DNA of 64,000 nt from Bauldia sp. (GTDB lineage Bacteria > Pseudomonadota > Alphaproteobacteria > Rhizobiales > Kaistiaceae). The notes beneath the pieces are model-generated. The model saw only the letters and a list, made by a program, of their open reading frames with translations, ran no database searches and had not been told where the DNA came from. The stretch's first letter is position 1, and every line of letters begins with the position of its first letter. The stretch is from positions 1-64,000 of the forward strand of contig NZ_JAGRLA010000145.1 of assembly GCF_020442045.1 (NCBI RefSeq), read 5' to 3'. Of this stretch, positions 19,182 to 28,284 are shown piece by piece. The position numbers and the translations under genes were made by a program.

Positions 19182-21017
19182 ATGGCGGCACAGACCATCC
19201 TGATGTGGCTGACCTTCGCGATGATCATCGCGATGGTGGTGGCCTATGCGCTCGAGCGCTGGTCGATCGAACTCGTTTCCATAGCCTCCGTCGTCGCCTG
19301 GCTGGTTCTGTTCTGGGCGGGACCGATGCTGCTCGGCGTCGACAGCCCGCTCGGCCCGGACGACCTCCTTGCCGGCTTCTCCAACCAGGCCCTGATCACC
19401 GTGCTCGCCATGCTCGTGGTGGGCCAGGGCCTGTTCCAGACCGATGCGCTCGAACGACCGGCGGCGCTGCTCGCCCGCGCCGGCGGCGGCACCGGCCAGG
19501 GCGCGGTCATCCTCATCCTCTTCGTTGCCATGGTGACGAGCGCGGTGGTCAACGATACGCCCGTGGTGGTGATGTTCCTGCCGATCGTCACGGCGATCGC
19601 AGCGACCCGGGGAATCGCCACGTCGAAGGTGCTGATGCCCCTCAGCTTCGCGGCGCTGCTCGGCGGCAAGACGACCCTTATCGGCACCTCGACCAACCTG
19701 CTCGCCGCCGGCGTCGCGGAAAAGATAGACGGCCTGGCGATCGGCTTCTTCGAGTTCACAATCCCGGCCGCGATCATGGCGGTGTTCGGCTTCGCCTATG
19801 TGGCGCTGGTCCTGCCGCGCTTCCTGCCGGCGCGCGCCGGCATGGCCGACCAGATGACCGGCGGCAGCGGCAAGCAGTTCATCGCCCAGATCGACGTCAC
19901 CTACGGCCATCCGCTGGCGGGTATCGCGTCGGTCTCCGGCATGTTCCCGGCGCTCAAGGACATGACCGTCCGGCTGGTCCAGCGCGGCGAGCATCCCTTC
20001 CTGCCGCCGTTCGAGAACCTGACATTGAGACCGGGCGACACGGTGATCGTCGCCGCGACCCGGAGCGCGATCACCCGCGCGATATCGGAAGGCGCGGCGG
20101 CCGCCGCCCACGAATCGGGCGACGCGGCGAACGAAGCCGCGCCGACCATGCCGACCAAGGACGTGACCCTTGCCGAGGCGGTCGTCGCCCCGGGCTCGCG
20201 TCTGATCGGCCGGACGATCGAGCAGGCCGCCATCCATCTCGACACCGGCACCGTCGTGCTCGGCGTCGAGCGGCGCAGCCGGATGCCGAGGATGCCGCTC
20301 AGCGACATCCGGCTCGAGGCCGGCGACGTGCTTCTGGTCGGCGGGACGCGGGAGGCGATCGAGGGGCTGCGGCTCAATCGCGACCTCCTGCTTCTCGAAT
20401 GGTCGGCAGCCGACCTGCCGACGCGCCGTTACGCCAAGCGGGCACTGGTCATCTTCTCGCTGATGGTGCTGTACGCGGCGAGCGGCATCGGCCCGATCGT
20501 CATCGGCGCGCTGGCCGGCGCCTTCGCCATGATCGCCGCCGGGTGCCTCAATATCCGCCAGGCGATCCGCTCCTTCGACCATCGCATCTACCTGATGGTC
20601 GGCGCTTCCCTCGCGGCCGCGGCGGCGCTGGAAGCGACGGGAGGCGCCGTGTTCATCGCCAATTCCGCCATCGAGGCGGTATCGGCATATCCCGTCAGCG
20701 TCACCCTCTCGGTGATGTTCCTGATCGTCGCGGTCCTGACGAATTTCCTCAGCAACAACGCCACGGCCGTGCTGTTCACGCCGATTGCCGTCCAGCTCGC
20801 CCTCAAGACCGGCAACGATCCGATGCCCTTCGTCGTCGCGGTGATCCTGGCGGCGAGCTGCGCCTTCGCGACTCCCATCGGATACCAGACCAACATGCTG
20901 ATAATGGGACCCGGCCATTACCGGTTCCGCGACTATCTTATCGGGGGGTCGCCGTTGGTTCTTCTCATGTGGTTGGTCTATTCCGTCGTCGGCCCTTGGT
21001 ATTATGGTTTGTGGTAG
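19182..21017 (+). CDS. SLC13/DASS-type permease with two cytosolic TrkA-C (RCK_C) domains
   Basis: A 611-residue inner-membrane transporter. The N-terminal half has about five helices with the ion-transporter loop SAVVNDTPVVVMFLPI and GGKTTLIGTSTNLL. Two TrkA-C domains follow (about residues 225-310 and 325-405; PGDTVIVAATRSAI and LEAGDVLLVGGTREAI). A second membrane half contains NFLSNNATAVLFTPIAV and the signature CAFATPIGYQTNMLIMGPGHYRFRDY (split into two overlapping landmarks, CAFATPIGYQTN and GPGHYRF). Relatives move sulfate, citrate or other anions with Na+ or H+; the substrate is not determined. It ends 24 bp before bpt, so the two may share a transcript. Confidence 0.92.
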   Translation: MAAQTILMWLTFAMIIAMVVAYALERWSIELVSIASVVAWLVLFWAGPMLLGVDSPLGPDDLLAGFSNQALITVLAMLVVGQGLFQTDALERPAALLARAGGGTGQGAVILILFVAMVTSAVVNDTPVVVMFLPIVTAIAATRGIATSKVLMPLSFAALLGGKTTLIGTSTNLLAAGVAEKIDGLAIGFFEFTIPAAIMAVFGFAYVALVLPRFLPARAGMADQMTGGSGKQFIAQIDVTYGHPLAGIASVSGMFPALKDMTVRLVQRGEHPFLPPFENLTLRPGDTVIVAATRSAITRAISEGAAAAAHESGDAANEAAPTMPTKDVTLAEAVVAPGSRLIGRTIEQAAIHLDTGTVVLGVERRSRMPRMPLSDIRLEAGDVLLVGGTREAIEGLRLNRDLLLLEWSAADLPTRRYAKRALVIFSLMVLYAASGIGPIVIGALAGAFAMIAAGCLNIRQAIRSFDHRIYLMVGASLAAAAALEATGGAVFIANSAIEAVSAYPVSVTLSVMFLIVAVLTNFLSNNATAVLFTPIAVQLALKTGNDPMPFVVAVILAASCAFATPIGYQTNMLIMGPGHYRFRDYLIGGSPLVLLMWLVYSVVGPWYYGLW

Positions 21018-21041
21018 CGCAGCTTCGATCCACCTGACGGC

Positions 21042-21788
21042 ATGACCCACCAGCCGACCGACACACCGCAATTCTACCTGACCGCTCCGGCGCCCTGCCC
21101 CTATCTGCGCGACCGTCTGGAGCGCAAGGTCTTCACCCACCTCGTCGGAGAACGGGCGGTTGCGCTGAACGACATCCTGACGCAAGGCGGCTTCCGCCGG
21201 AGCCAGAACATCGCCTACCGGCCGGCCTGCGAAGGCTGTCGCGCCTGCATCTCGGTCCGCACGGTCGTCGACGCCTTCGTCCCGACCAGGAGCATGAACC
21301 GCGTCACCCGCCGCAATCGCGACATCGTCGGCACGAGCACCGCGGCGAGCCCCTCCTCCGACCAGTATTCGCTGTTCCGCCGCTATCTCGATTCCCGCCA
21401 CGCGGAGGGTGGCATGGCGGACATGTCGGTCCTCGACTATGCGATGATGGTCGGCGAATCCTATGTGACGACCGAGATGATCGAATACCGCTTTCGCGGT
21501 CCCGACACCGCCTTCACGGGACGCGGCGAAGGCCCGCTGGTCGCCGCCGCCCTGACCGACGTCCTCGCCGACGGACTGTCGATGGTCTATTCCTTCTACG
21601 ATCCGGACCACACCGACCGCGGGCTCGGGACCTACATGATCCTCGACCACATCAACCGCGCCCGGAAGATGGGCCTGCCCTACGTCTATCTCGGCTACTG
21701 GGTCGAGGATTCGCCCAAGATGGGCTACAAGCGCCGCTTCAAGCCGCAGGAGCACCTGATGGCCCGCGGCTGGGTCCGGGTCGACTAG
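21042..21788 (+). CDS. bpt: Aspartate/glutamate leucyltransferase (bacterial N-end-rule transferase)
   Basis: Bpt transfers leucine from leucyl-tRNA to proteins with N-terminal Asp or Glu, marking them for ClpAP/ClpS degradation. The 248-residue protein shows the Cys-rich N-terminal motif [31 protein letters not shown], and the C-terminal [18 protein letters not shown] and PQEHL motifs. The length matches the family. It converges with the glycosyltransferase gene at 21876. Confidence 0.95.
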   Translation: MTHQPTDTPQFYLTAPAPCPYLRDRLERKVFTHLVGERAVALNDILTQGGFRRSQNIAYRPACEGCRACISVRTVVDAFVPTRSMNRVTRRNRDIVGTSTAASPSSDQYSLFRRYLDSRHAEGGMADMSVLDYAMMVGESYVTTEMIEYRFRGPDTAFTGRGEGPLVAAALTDVLADGLSMVYSFYDPDHTDRGLGTYMILDHINRARKMGLPYVYLGYWVEDSPKMGYKRRFKPQEHLMARGWVRVD

Positions 21789-21875
21789 GACCAATCGACA
21801 TCCAGGAATCTCGCCGCTTCGCGGACGGACGGGAATCGGCGCGCTTGCGGGGCCGAGCGTGTTTCGCCGTCGCCG

Positions 21876-22961
21876 TCAAACCCGGTCGATCAGGTCAGCG
21901 ACAATCTTCGCGGCTTTGGCCGCGCCGTCCCCGGCGGAACTATCAGTAGCGGCGAAATCCGCCGCACGCCGTCGCATTTTTGCGAATTCGGTAGCGTTCA
22001 GTTTGGCGCGCCAGTCAGGCTTGTCGAGATTCAGCGCAGCGCCGTACTGTTCAAGAAGATCGCCAAGCACCGCATGATTGCGATGCGTCGGCCAGACGAA
22101 TACAGGCTTGCCGACCATCAAGGCCTGATAGGTGGCACCGGTGCCGCCTTGCGTGATGACGGCGTTCGTCCGGCCCAGGATCGTCTCGATCGGCATCCAG
22201 TCGAAAGCGTAGTCAACGGACGGGTCGGACCGGAACCGGTCCGCATTGACGCCGGCATAGACAGTCGCGTTCGATCCCGTCACGTCATAGACGGCGGACA
22301 GTATGCCGGGCGGAATGTCGCTCGTGCCGGTCGATCCCATCGACAACAACAGCACGGATTCGAGATGGGCTAGCTCCCCTGGAAGCGGCGACATTTCCGG
22401 CAATGTGATCGGGCCGCAGACCACATGGTTCGGCGCCAGGTCGCCGAATTGTTCGACCAATGCTGGCGGGTCGGCAAGCAGCACCCGATCCGCCTCGTAG
22501 AATGCGAACGCGCTTTCTGCCGCCGAGAGGCCTCTGGCGGCCCTGATGTCATTTATCGCGTCGCGTCCGCTCGCAAACAACTCGGTCTGGAAAGTCTCCG
22601 CCCGGCCGTATCCTGTCAGAAACACATTGGTGACGTTGACGCGCGGGCAATCGGGAAACCGGACCGCCGAGAGCCATTGAACCGGGCATATGTCGGTAAC
22701 GATCGCGTCGAACTTGCGTTCCTCAAACAGACCGTCGAGCCTTTCGGCCATCGCGACATTGCGCGGCCGGCCCCGGCTCAAATCGACCTGCAGGTCCTGT
22801 ACCGTAAGCTTGCCTCTGTGGAGACGCTCCAGATGAACGCTTTTCTTCGGCGTGAAGATCGTGATGTCGAAATCGCCCAGGCGCTCCAAATTCCATGCGA
22901 TCTGGAATACCCTGGCGAGATGTCCCAAGACGGGGCCCGAGAAAAACGCGACCTGTTTCAC
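21876..22961 (-). CDS. Glycosyltransferase of the GT1/GT28-like (MGT/MurG-fold) type
   Basis: A 361-residue GT-B glycosyltransferase. The N terminus reads FFSGPVLGHLARVFQIAWNL (G-x-G-H acceptor loop). The C-terminal donor site is VITQGGTGATYQALMVGKP and THRNHAVLGDLLEQYG, similar to UDP-sugar-binding loops of UGT/MGT enzymes. The acceptor is unknown. It overlaps the upstream sulfotransferase by 4 bp and is the last gene of a three-gene operon. Base composition is noticeably lower in GC than the flanking core genes, which suggests horizontal acquisition. Confidence 0.85.
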   Translation of the reverse strand: MKQVAFFSGPVLGHLARVFQIAWNLERLGDFDITIFTPKKSVHLERLHRGKLTVQDLQVDLSRGRPRNVAMAERLDGLFEERKFDAIVTDICPVQWLSAVRFPDCPRVNVTNVFLTGYGRAETFQTELFASGRDAINDIRAARGLSAAESAFAFYEADRVLLADPPALVEQFGDLAPNHVVCGPITLPEMSPLPGELAHLESVLLLSMGSTGTSDIPPGILSAVYDVTGSNATVYAGVNADRFRSDPSVDYAFDWMPIETILGRTNAVITQGGTGATYQALMVGKPVFVWPTHRNHAVLGDLLEQYGAALNLDKPDWRAKLNATEFAKMRRRAADFAATDSSAGDGAAKAAKIVADLIDRV

Positions 22962-23677
22962 TCGGCGTCGCTATCGGAGCGATTCAGGCGTAGCGAGCGC
23001 CATTCGGGGCAATCGCAGGGGTCGAGGCCCAGCGACTCCAGAAAGGCGGGGATAACGCTTCCCATGCGGGCAACCTCCTCTTCGTATCGCAAATAAGAGC
23101 CTCGCGGGCCAAAAAAGGAACGTATTTCTTCGTGCTGAACGAGCCAGGACTCCGGCGAAAAATCGAAGATGCTTCCGGCGGTCCCCTCGTTCGGATTGTG
23201 TGACAGCCCGGCTCTGTTCAATTGCGCCGCCCAACTCCGAAGCCAAGCCGTGCTTTCACGGAGGAACCCGATCGGATGCTCGCTTATTCCATCGAACATT
23301 CGGTCGAGGTCTTCGCGTTCCTGCCCGGTTCGCAGGAAGGAGAATGCCTCCGCGGACAGGATGATGTCGTCGTGCACTTCGGCCCGGAGTGACTTGTTCA
23401 CCGACCGAATCGCCAAACCCAGTTGCTCGCCGGACAAAGGCGGGCAAACGCCGGCGATCCGTATCGGTGTGTACAGCGAAGGGCGAACAACGAGATGTGA
23501 AATTCGAAAACAATTCGCGCCGAACTTTTTTTGCGCATCAGGATCGTCCAGCGGATCGAAATCGCGGACGACGGCAAACCCCGCTGACGCGAAGAAATCC
23601 TGATTCGTCGCCAGATAGGCCTGGATCGACGTGGAACCCGTCTTGTGCGTTCCAAAATGCAGGTGCAAGCGCTTCAT
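22958..23677 (-). CDS. Sulfotransferase-like protein
   Basis: A 239-residue cytosolic protein. The N-terminal loop LHFGTHKTGSTSIQAYL matches the 5'-phosphosulfate-binding P-loop of PAPS-dependent sulfotransferases. A later segment (DDIILSAEAFSF) occupies the place of the 3'-phosphate-binding strand. It overlaps both neighbours by 4 bp and is presumably co-translated with them. The likely role is sulfation of a sugar made or moved by the adjacent glycosyltransferase; the acceptor is not known. The C terminus is short for the family but ends naturally. Confidence 0.78.
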   Translation of the reverse strand: MKRLHLHFGTHKTGSTSIQAYLATNQDFFASAGFAVVRDFDPLDDPDAQKKFGANCFRISHLVVRPSLYTPIRIAGVCPPLSGEQLGLAIRSVNKSLRAEVHDDIILSAEAFSFLRTGQEREDLDRMFDGISEHPIGFLRESTAWLRSWAAQLNRAGLSHNPNEGTAGSIFDFSPESWLVQHEEIRSFFGPRGSYLRYEEEVARMGSVIPAFLESLGLDPCDCPEWRSLRLNRSDSDAE

Positions 23678-24483
23678 TTATAGTATTCGAACAACAGCTT
23701 GCCTGGGTCGATGCGAGACTTGTAGAGCTCAATATCCTGGCGGTAAATCTCAGAAACGGCGGCTATCATTTCATCCGAATAGACCGCCTTCTCGGAAGGG
23801 ATCCTGCCCTCTTTTTTCATACGAAGAATCTCGAAGGCAGTCATGTTGGCGTAACCAGCGCCATCATCGATTTTTTCAAGTTCACTAATGGAATGTGCGG
23901 TCAGCGGCCGGGCGTCGTGCACCACAAAGCCGATTCGCTCTTTCAAGTCGCGCACGCAGGCACCGAAGTCCTCCACTGAGTAATAGACGTCGTACTCCTT
24001 AAATAACTGGAACGCCGACTGCGGTCTCCAATGAACATTCGCATTGAGGATGCCCGGCTTCCGCAGCATCGAGACAAAATCCACGAAACTCAATTCATGG
24101 GGATGAACCAGGTATTGACTGATCCTATGTAACTCCCAAGACTGGATATCCATATCCACCAGTTTATCCATATAAGCACTGTATATTCGCCTATATGGGC
24201 AGCGCAAGATGATGAAAGAAAAAGACGCCAGCATGGCTTCGCGGTTGTTGGCGACGAACGCGTCGTTGTTCTGATGGATCCAGTTAATCTGAGACGGGCC
24301 CTCGATAAAACCGTTGTCGATCGCCAGCGAATATCGCATGGTCGAACAGGCATTTTTCGGTATGAAACTATAGATTGCGTTTGCCTGATAGATTGTCAGC
24401 GCGTGTCGCCGGGCCAGATTGTGCGGATGGTTCGCGTTCAAGTTGACATAACTGGACCCGGAAAAATTGAATTTCCGTCTCAA
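23674..24483 (-). CDS. Sulfotransferase family 2-like protein
   Basis: A 269-residue protein of the carbohydrate-sulfotransferase type. The 5'-PSB motif IPKNACSTMRYSLA lies near residue 42. The 3'-PB motif is ILRCPYRRIYSAYMDKL, in the place of the canonical R-P-R-S. The gene is AT-richer than the rest of the window (for example TTTTTTCAAGTTCACTAATG), pointing to recent transfer. It is the first gene of an operon with a second sulfotransferase and a glycosyltransferase. The 230 bp between its start and the parC stop contains no gene and may hold its promoter. Confidence 0.8.
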   Translation of the reverse strand: MRRKFNFSGSSYVNLNANHPHNLARRHALTIYQANAIYSFIPKNACSTMRYSLAIDNGFIEGPSQINWIHQNNDAFVANNREAMLASFSFIILRCPYRRIYSAYMDKLVDMDIQSWELHRISQYLVHPHELSFVDFVSMLRKPGILNANVHWRPQSAFQLFKEYDVYYSVEDFGACVRDLKERIGFVVHDARPLTAHSISELEKIDDGAGYANMTAFEILRMKKEGRIPSEKAVYSDEMIAAVSEIYRQDIELYKSRIDPGKLLFEYYK

Positions 24484-24713
24484 TTACAATGTCTCCGTCC
24501 CTTTCCTAGCGGGCACACTTCGAAAGCCCGTCTTCGTGTAACTGGTCAGCTCCATCCAGTTTTATCAGGTCATGATCGTGGGCGGAAGCCTCCGCACCAG
24601 CCGTGGTCAACCGGGGAATCCGGGAATCCACCCGCTCATCGGGGACGCTCAAGCCCCGCAATTGCTCTCGGCGATTTCCGGACCAGCGCTGCCGTCCGCA
24701 GCGCCAACGCACG

Positions 24714-26975
24714 TCAAGCGAGCGTCGGCGTCCCGAACTTGTTCGATCGCGGGAAACCCTGCGGCGGCAGGCGGCCGGCCTGGGCGCGTTCGCCGGCCCA
24801 GTCCTTCAGCTCCTTCATCGACCGGTTGAAGCTCCGCCCGGACGAATCCATCCAGGTCAGGCCGTCGGCCGCCACGAAGACCCGCGCGTCGGACACGCCA
24901 CCGTCCTTGTATTTCTGGAGGCGCACGCCCTTGCCGCGGTTCATCTCCGGCACCTGCTGGAGCGGGAAGAGCAGCATCTTCCGGTTCTCGCCGAGGATCG
25001 CGACGGTGTCGCCCATGACGCCGACGCAGAGCCGCATCTCCTCGCCGCCGGAGACGGACATCACCTGCTTGCCCTTGCGGGTATTGGCGAAGATCTCCGA
25101 TTCGGGAACGACGAAGCCCCGCCCGTCCGTCGATACGACAAGCAGCTTGCGCTCCGGATCATGGACGAAGACGGCGACGATATCGTCCGCGGCATCCATG
25201 TCGATCAGCACGCGGATCGGTTCGCCGTGGCCGCGACCGCCCGGGAGCCTGTCGCCCTGCAGCGTGAAGAACCGCCCGCCGGTGGTGGCGATGATGACGC
25301 GGTCGGTGGTCTCGGCCGGAAAGGCGAAATTCAACTTGTCGTCGCTCTTGAAGGCAAGCCCGCCGGTATCGGCGACATGGCCCTTGAGCGCCCGTATCCA
25401 GCCCTTCTGCGAGACGACGACGGTGATCGGCTCGCGCTCCACCGTCGCTTCGAGCATCGCCTCCTCGATCTCCGCCGCCGGGGCATCGGCGAAGCTCGTC
25501 CGGCGCCTGCCGAGCGGCGTGTCGGGCCCGAAGGTCTTGCGGACCGCGCGAATCTGGTCCGCCACGGCGGACCATTGCTGTTCCTCGGACTTCAGCAGCG
25601 CCTGCAGCGACTTGCCTTCCCCGGTCAGGTCGCCATGCTCGCCCCGGATCTCCATCTCCTCGAGCTTGCGAAGGCTGCGGAGCCGCATGTTGAGGATCGC
25701 CTCCGCCTGGACGTCGGAGAGCTTGAAGGTCTCCATCAGCACCGGCTTCGGCTCGTCCTCGTTGCGGATGATCCGGATCACCTCGTCGAGATTCAGGTAG
25801 GCGATCAGGTAGCCGTCGAGCACTTCCAGCCGATGCTCGATCTGGGCCAGGCGGTATTTCGATCGGCGGATCAGCACATCGCGACGATGGGCCAGCCATT
25901 CGTTGAGGACCTCGCCCAGCCCCATCACCCGAGGCACCACCCCGCGCGACAGCACGTTGAGGTTCAGCGGGATGCGGCTTTCGAGGTCGGTCAGCTTGAA
26001 CAGCGACTCCATCATCACCGCCGGCTCGACCGTGCGGCTCCGCGGCTCGATGACGAGGCGGATATCCTCGGCGGATTCGTCTCGGATATCGGCGACCAGC
26101 GGAAGCCGCTTGGCCTCCATCAATTCGGCGATCTTCTCGATCAGGCGGGCCTTCTGGACCTGATACGGGATCTCGGTCACCACCACCACGTAGGTGCCGC
26201 GCCCCTGGTCTTCCGTGTTCCAGCGAGCGCGGACGCGGAAGCCGCCGCGTCCGGTGGCATAAGCCTCGACGATGCTGGCGCGGTCCTCGACGATGACACC
26301 GCCCGTCGGCAGGTCCGGTCCCGGCACATGGTTGTTGACCAGCGTCTCGACCCGCGCGTTCGGCGTCTTGATCAGATGCAGCGCCGCGTCGCAGAGCTCG
26401 GCCGCGTTATGCGGCGGGATGTTCGTCGCCATGCCGACGGCGATCCCCGAGGCGCCGTTGGCGAGCAGGTTCGGAAAGGCACCCGGCAGGACCACCGGCT
26501 CGGAATCCGAATCGTCATAGGTCGGCCGGAAGTCGACGGCGTCCTCGTCGATGCCGTCGAGCAGCAGCCGCGCCACCTCGGTCATCCGTGCCTCGGTGTA
26601 GCGCATGGCGGCCGCGCTATCGCCGTCGATATTGCCGAAGTTGCCCTGTCCCTCGATCAGCGGATAGCGGACAGCGAAATCCTGGGCGAGACGGACCAGG
26701 GCGTCATAGATCGCCTGGTCGCCATGCGGATGGAAGTTACCCATCACGTCGCCGACGATCTTCGCCGACTTCTTGAACGCGGCCCGCGGGTCGAGCCGGA
26801 GCAGCCGCATGCCGTGGAGGATTCGGCGGTGGACCGGTTTCAGGCCGTCGCGAACATCGGGCAGCGCCCGATGCATGATCGTCGAGAGCGCATAGGCGAG
26901 ATAGCGCTCCTCGAGCGCTTCCCGCAGATTGATCGGCTCGATCGAGCCCGGCGGTGGAATCAGGTCTTTTCCCAT
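24714..26975 (-). CDS. parC: DNA topoisomerase IV subunit A
   Basis: ParC is the DNA-breaking subunit of topoisomerase IV, which decatenates chromosomes. The 753-residue protein has the N-terminal winged-helix [20 protein letters not shown] and [13 protein letters not shown]. The active-site Tyr lies in [13 protein letters not shown]. The quinolone-determining region is [17 protein letters not shown]. The C-terminal domain carries degenerate beta-pinwheel repeats. ATG codons at 26999 and 26975 are both in frame; [10 protein letters not shown] at 26975 matches alphaproteobacterial orthologues. Confidence 0.97.
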   Translation of the reverse strand: MGKDLIPPPGSIEPINLREALEERYLAYALSTIMHRALPDVRDGLKPVHRRILHGMRLLRLDPRAAFKKSAKIVGDVMGNFHPHGDQAIYDALVRLAQDFAVRYPLIEGQGNFGNIDGDSAAAMRYTEARMTEVARLLLDGIDEDAVDFRPTYDDSDSEPVVLPGAFPNLLANGASGIAVGMATNIPPHNAAELCDAALHLIKTPNARVETLVNNHVPGPDLPTGGVIVEDRASIVEAYATGRGGFRVRARWNTEDQGRGTYVVVVTEIPYQVQKARLIEKIAELMEAKRLPLVADIRDESAEDIRLVIEPRSRTVEPAVMMESLFKLTDLESRIPLNLNVLSRGVVPRVMGLGEVLNEWLAHRRDVLIRRSKYRLAQIEHRLEVLDGYLIAYLNLDEVIRIIRNEDEPKPVLMETFKLSDVQAEAILNMRLRSLRKLEEMEIRGEHGDLTGEGKSLQALLKSEEQQWSAVADQIRAVRKTFGPDTPLGRRRTSFADAPAAEIEEAMLEATVEREPITVVVSQKGWIRALKGHVADTGGLAFKSDDKLNFAFPAETTDRVIIATTGGRFFTLQGDRLPGGRGHGEPIRVLIDMDAADDIVAVFVHDPERKLLVVSTDGRGFVVPESEIFANTRKGKQVMSVSGGEEMRLCVGVMGDTVAILGENRKMLLFPLQQVPEMNRGKGVRLQKYKDGGVSDARVFVAADGLTWMDSSGRSFNRSMKELKDWAGERAQAGRLPPQGFPRSNKFGTPTLA

Positions 26976-27011
26976 GATTCGGGAGTATCGGCGGATCACC
27001 GCCGGCGCAAG

Positions 27012-27302
27012 CTATGTCGATTCAGACTTGGCGCCGCGCTTGGTGCCCGTCCACCACCGCTTGACCGCGACGCTGGTGCGGCGGTTCATCCTCCGAACCG
27101 CCGGAATATCGGTCGCCAGAACGATAAAGCCGAGCGGCAGCATCCAGAAGCCGAGGACCGGAAGAAAGCCAAGCAGGCCGCCGAGGATCAGCAATCCCCC
27201 GATGGTCAGCCTGTGGACCCGGCTCTCCGGCAGATTGAAGGTGCGATTGGCCAGCCGAATTTTCGACACGCCCGCAATATCTCCTGTCCTGGACGCCCTC
27301 AT
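27012..27302 (-). CDS. Small two-helix membrane protein (PGPGW-like)
   Basis: A 96-residue protein with two adjacent hydrophobic helices (LTIGGLLILGGLLGF and FWMLPLGFIVLATDI) and a basic tail RRMNRRTSVAVKRWWTGTKR. The layout resembles the PGPGW small-transmembrane family, with a Pro/Gly turn between helices and the 'LATD-P-RR' end. The ATG at 27302 is the last plausible start before the tRNA-Asn gene; the frame continues through that tRNA but cannot be coding there. Function unknown. Confidence 0.65.
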   Translation of the reverse strand: MRASRTGDIAGVSKIRLANRTFNLPESRVHRLTIGGLLILGGLLGFLPVLGFWMLPLGFIVLATDIPAVRRMNRRTSVAVKRWWTGTKRGAKSEST

Positions 27303-27371
27303 TCGGGACGCGTGATTACAAATGGAGGGAAACCGCACGTGCGACAAGTCCGGAACAGCGCAATTCGCCCT

Positions 27372-27400
27372 TTGCAACGCCGCCAACCCTTTGCTATACG
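27372..27400 (+). promoter_or_regulatory. Probable sigma-70-type promoter of tRNA-Asn
   Basis: TTGCAA at 27372-27377 and TATACG at 27395-27400 are separated by 17 bp. The tRNA begins 28 bp after the -10 element, leaving a short 5' leader. Both hexamers fit alphaproteobacterial housekeeping promoters. Confidence 0.55.
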
Positions 27401-27428
27401 GCTTGCCACTCGGCAGGACGAATGCCGA

Positions 27429-27504
27429 TCCCCGGTAGCTCAGTTGGTAGAGCAAGCGGCTGTTAACCGCTGGGTCGCTGGTTCGAGTCCGGCCCGGGGA
27501 GCCA
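27429..27504 (+). tRNA. tRNA-Asn (anticodon GTT)
   Basis: A 76-nt cloverleaf beginning TCCCCGGTAGCTCAG with encoded CCA. The anticodon stem AGCGG/CCGCT closes the loop CTGTTAA, giving GTT. The T-loop is GGTTCGAGTCC. Confidence 0.97.
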
Positions 27505-27770
27505 GTTTTCTCCAAGGCAAAAGTCCGTCCGAGGACCGCATGCAGGCCAGTCAATGGTATTGACTTGGCCTGCGGCGTGGCGAATGAAGGGCTCGCATGG
27601 CGGATCCGGGCAGCCGGGTGCGTTGCGCGGTGATACCTTTGATGCAGCTTGATACTTGTTGGTAGGTCAAGGGGTTACGGGGCGACGGCGGTCCGTCGCC
27701 GATCTGCTCGCAATCCGGGCGATTCGGCGGGGACCGGATATCCACTCAACCGACCAAAAGGAGGTCGCAG

Positions 27771-28103
27771 GTGACAAACAACGACAACACGTCCGGAAGT
27801 GGCGGCGGCGGCCGCTCGATCATCTACATCATTGTCGCGGTCATCGTTCTGGCGATCATCTACTATGCCGCGACCACCTACATGAAGGACGAACCGGCCC
27901 CGCCAGCCGAGCCTGCAACGCCTGCGGAGCCGGCTGAACCGGCACCGGCGGAACCGGCTGAGCCGGCGCCAGCCGAACCGGCAGAGCCCGCGGCACCGGC
28001 GGAGCCTGCCGAACCCGCGCCGGCCGAGCCGGCTGAACCGGCGCCCGCGGAGCCCACTACGCCGGCACCTGCCGAGCCGGCCGAACCGGCCCCGGCGCAG
28101 TAA
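27771..28103 (+). CDS. Membrane-anchored protein with Ala-Glu-Pro repeat tail
   Basis: A 110-residue protein from a GTG start preceded by AAAGGAGGTCGCAG. A Gly/Ser/Asn-rich N terminus is followed by one membrane helix at about 17-36 (IIYIIVAVIVLAIIYYAA) and a tail of about 70 residues built from AEPAEPAP units. The predicted topology puts the extended, acidic, proline-rich tail in the periplasm. Such tails often span the periplasm or cell wall. No enzymatic domain is present. The DNA repeats are codon-level repeats of this low-complexity tail. A strong terminator follows at 28153. Function unknown. Confidence 0.75.
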   Translation: MTNNDNTSGSGGGGRSIIYIIVAVIVLAIIYYAATTYMKDEPAPPAEPATPAEPAEPAPAEPAEPAPAEPAEPAAPAEPAEPAPAEPAEPAPAEPTTPAPAEPAEPAPAQ

Positions 28104-28152
28104 CATCGCGACGCCTTCGGGCCGAAAGGCCCGGACGCTCGTTTGCCGAACA

Positions 28153-28181
28153 GGACCGACGCTCCCTCGGGGCGTCGGTCC
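28153..28181 (+). terminator. Hairpin terminator after the EPA-repeat protein
   Basis: A perfect 10-bp stem GGACCGACGC / GCGTCGGTCC with a 9-nt loop is followed by TTTG. It lies 50 bp after the stop of the gene at 27771-28103 and before the acyltransferase gene. The T tract is short, so efficiency is uncertain. Confidence 0.7.
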
Positions 28182-28284
28182 TTTGTCGACGGCTTAACCC
28201 TAACCCCGGAAATCCGACGCGAATTAGCTCCGTTTTCGCCGGCGCGTTCTATCTTGAGCCCGACCATTCTCAAGAGCCGGGATC

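Noticed and set aside
19062-21794. 910-codon minus-strand open frame
   Set aside because: It runs antisense through the SLC13 permease and bpt and consists of low-complexity Arg/Asp/His-rich sequence. The plus-strand genes have full family motifs.
24484-24713. Intergenic stretch between the sulfotransferase operon and parC
   Set aside because: I saw no gene, RNA, clear terminator or insertion-sequence end; only the likely promoter of the sulfotransferase operon.
24603-27563. 986-codon plus-strand open frame
   Set aside because: Antisense to parC and even crossing tRNA-Asn; no recognisable protein family.
27890-28100. Short tandem DNA repeats resembling a repeat array
   Set aside because: The repeats are in-frame codons of the Ala-Glu-Pro tail, with no unique spacers, so this is not a CRISPR array or intergenic repeat.
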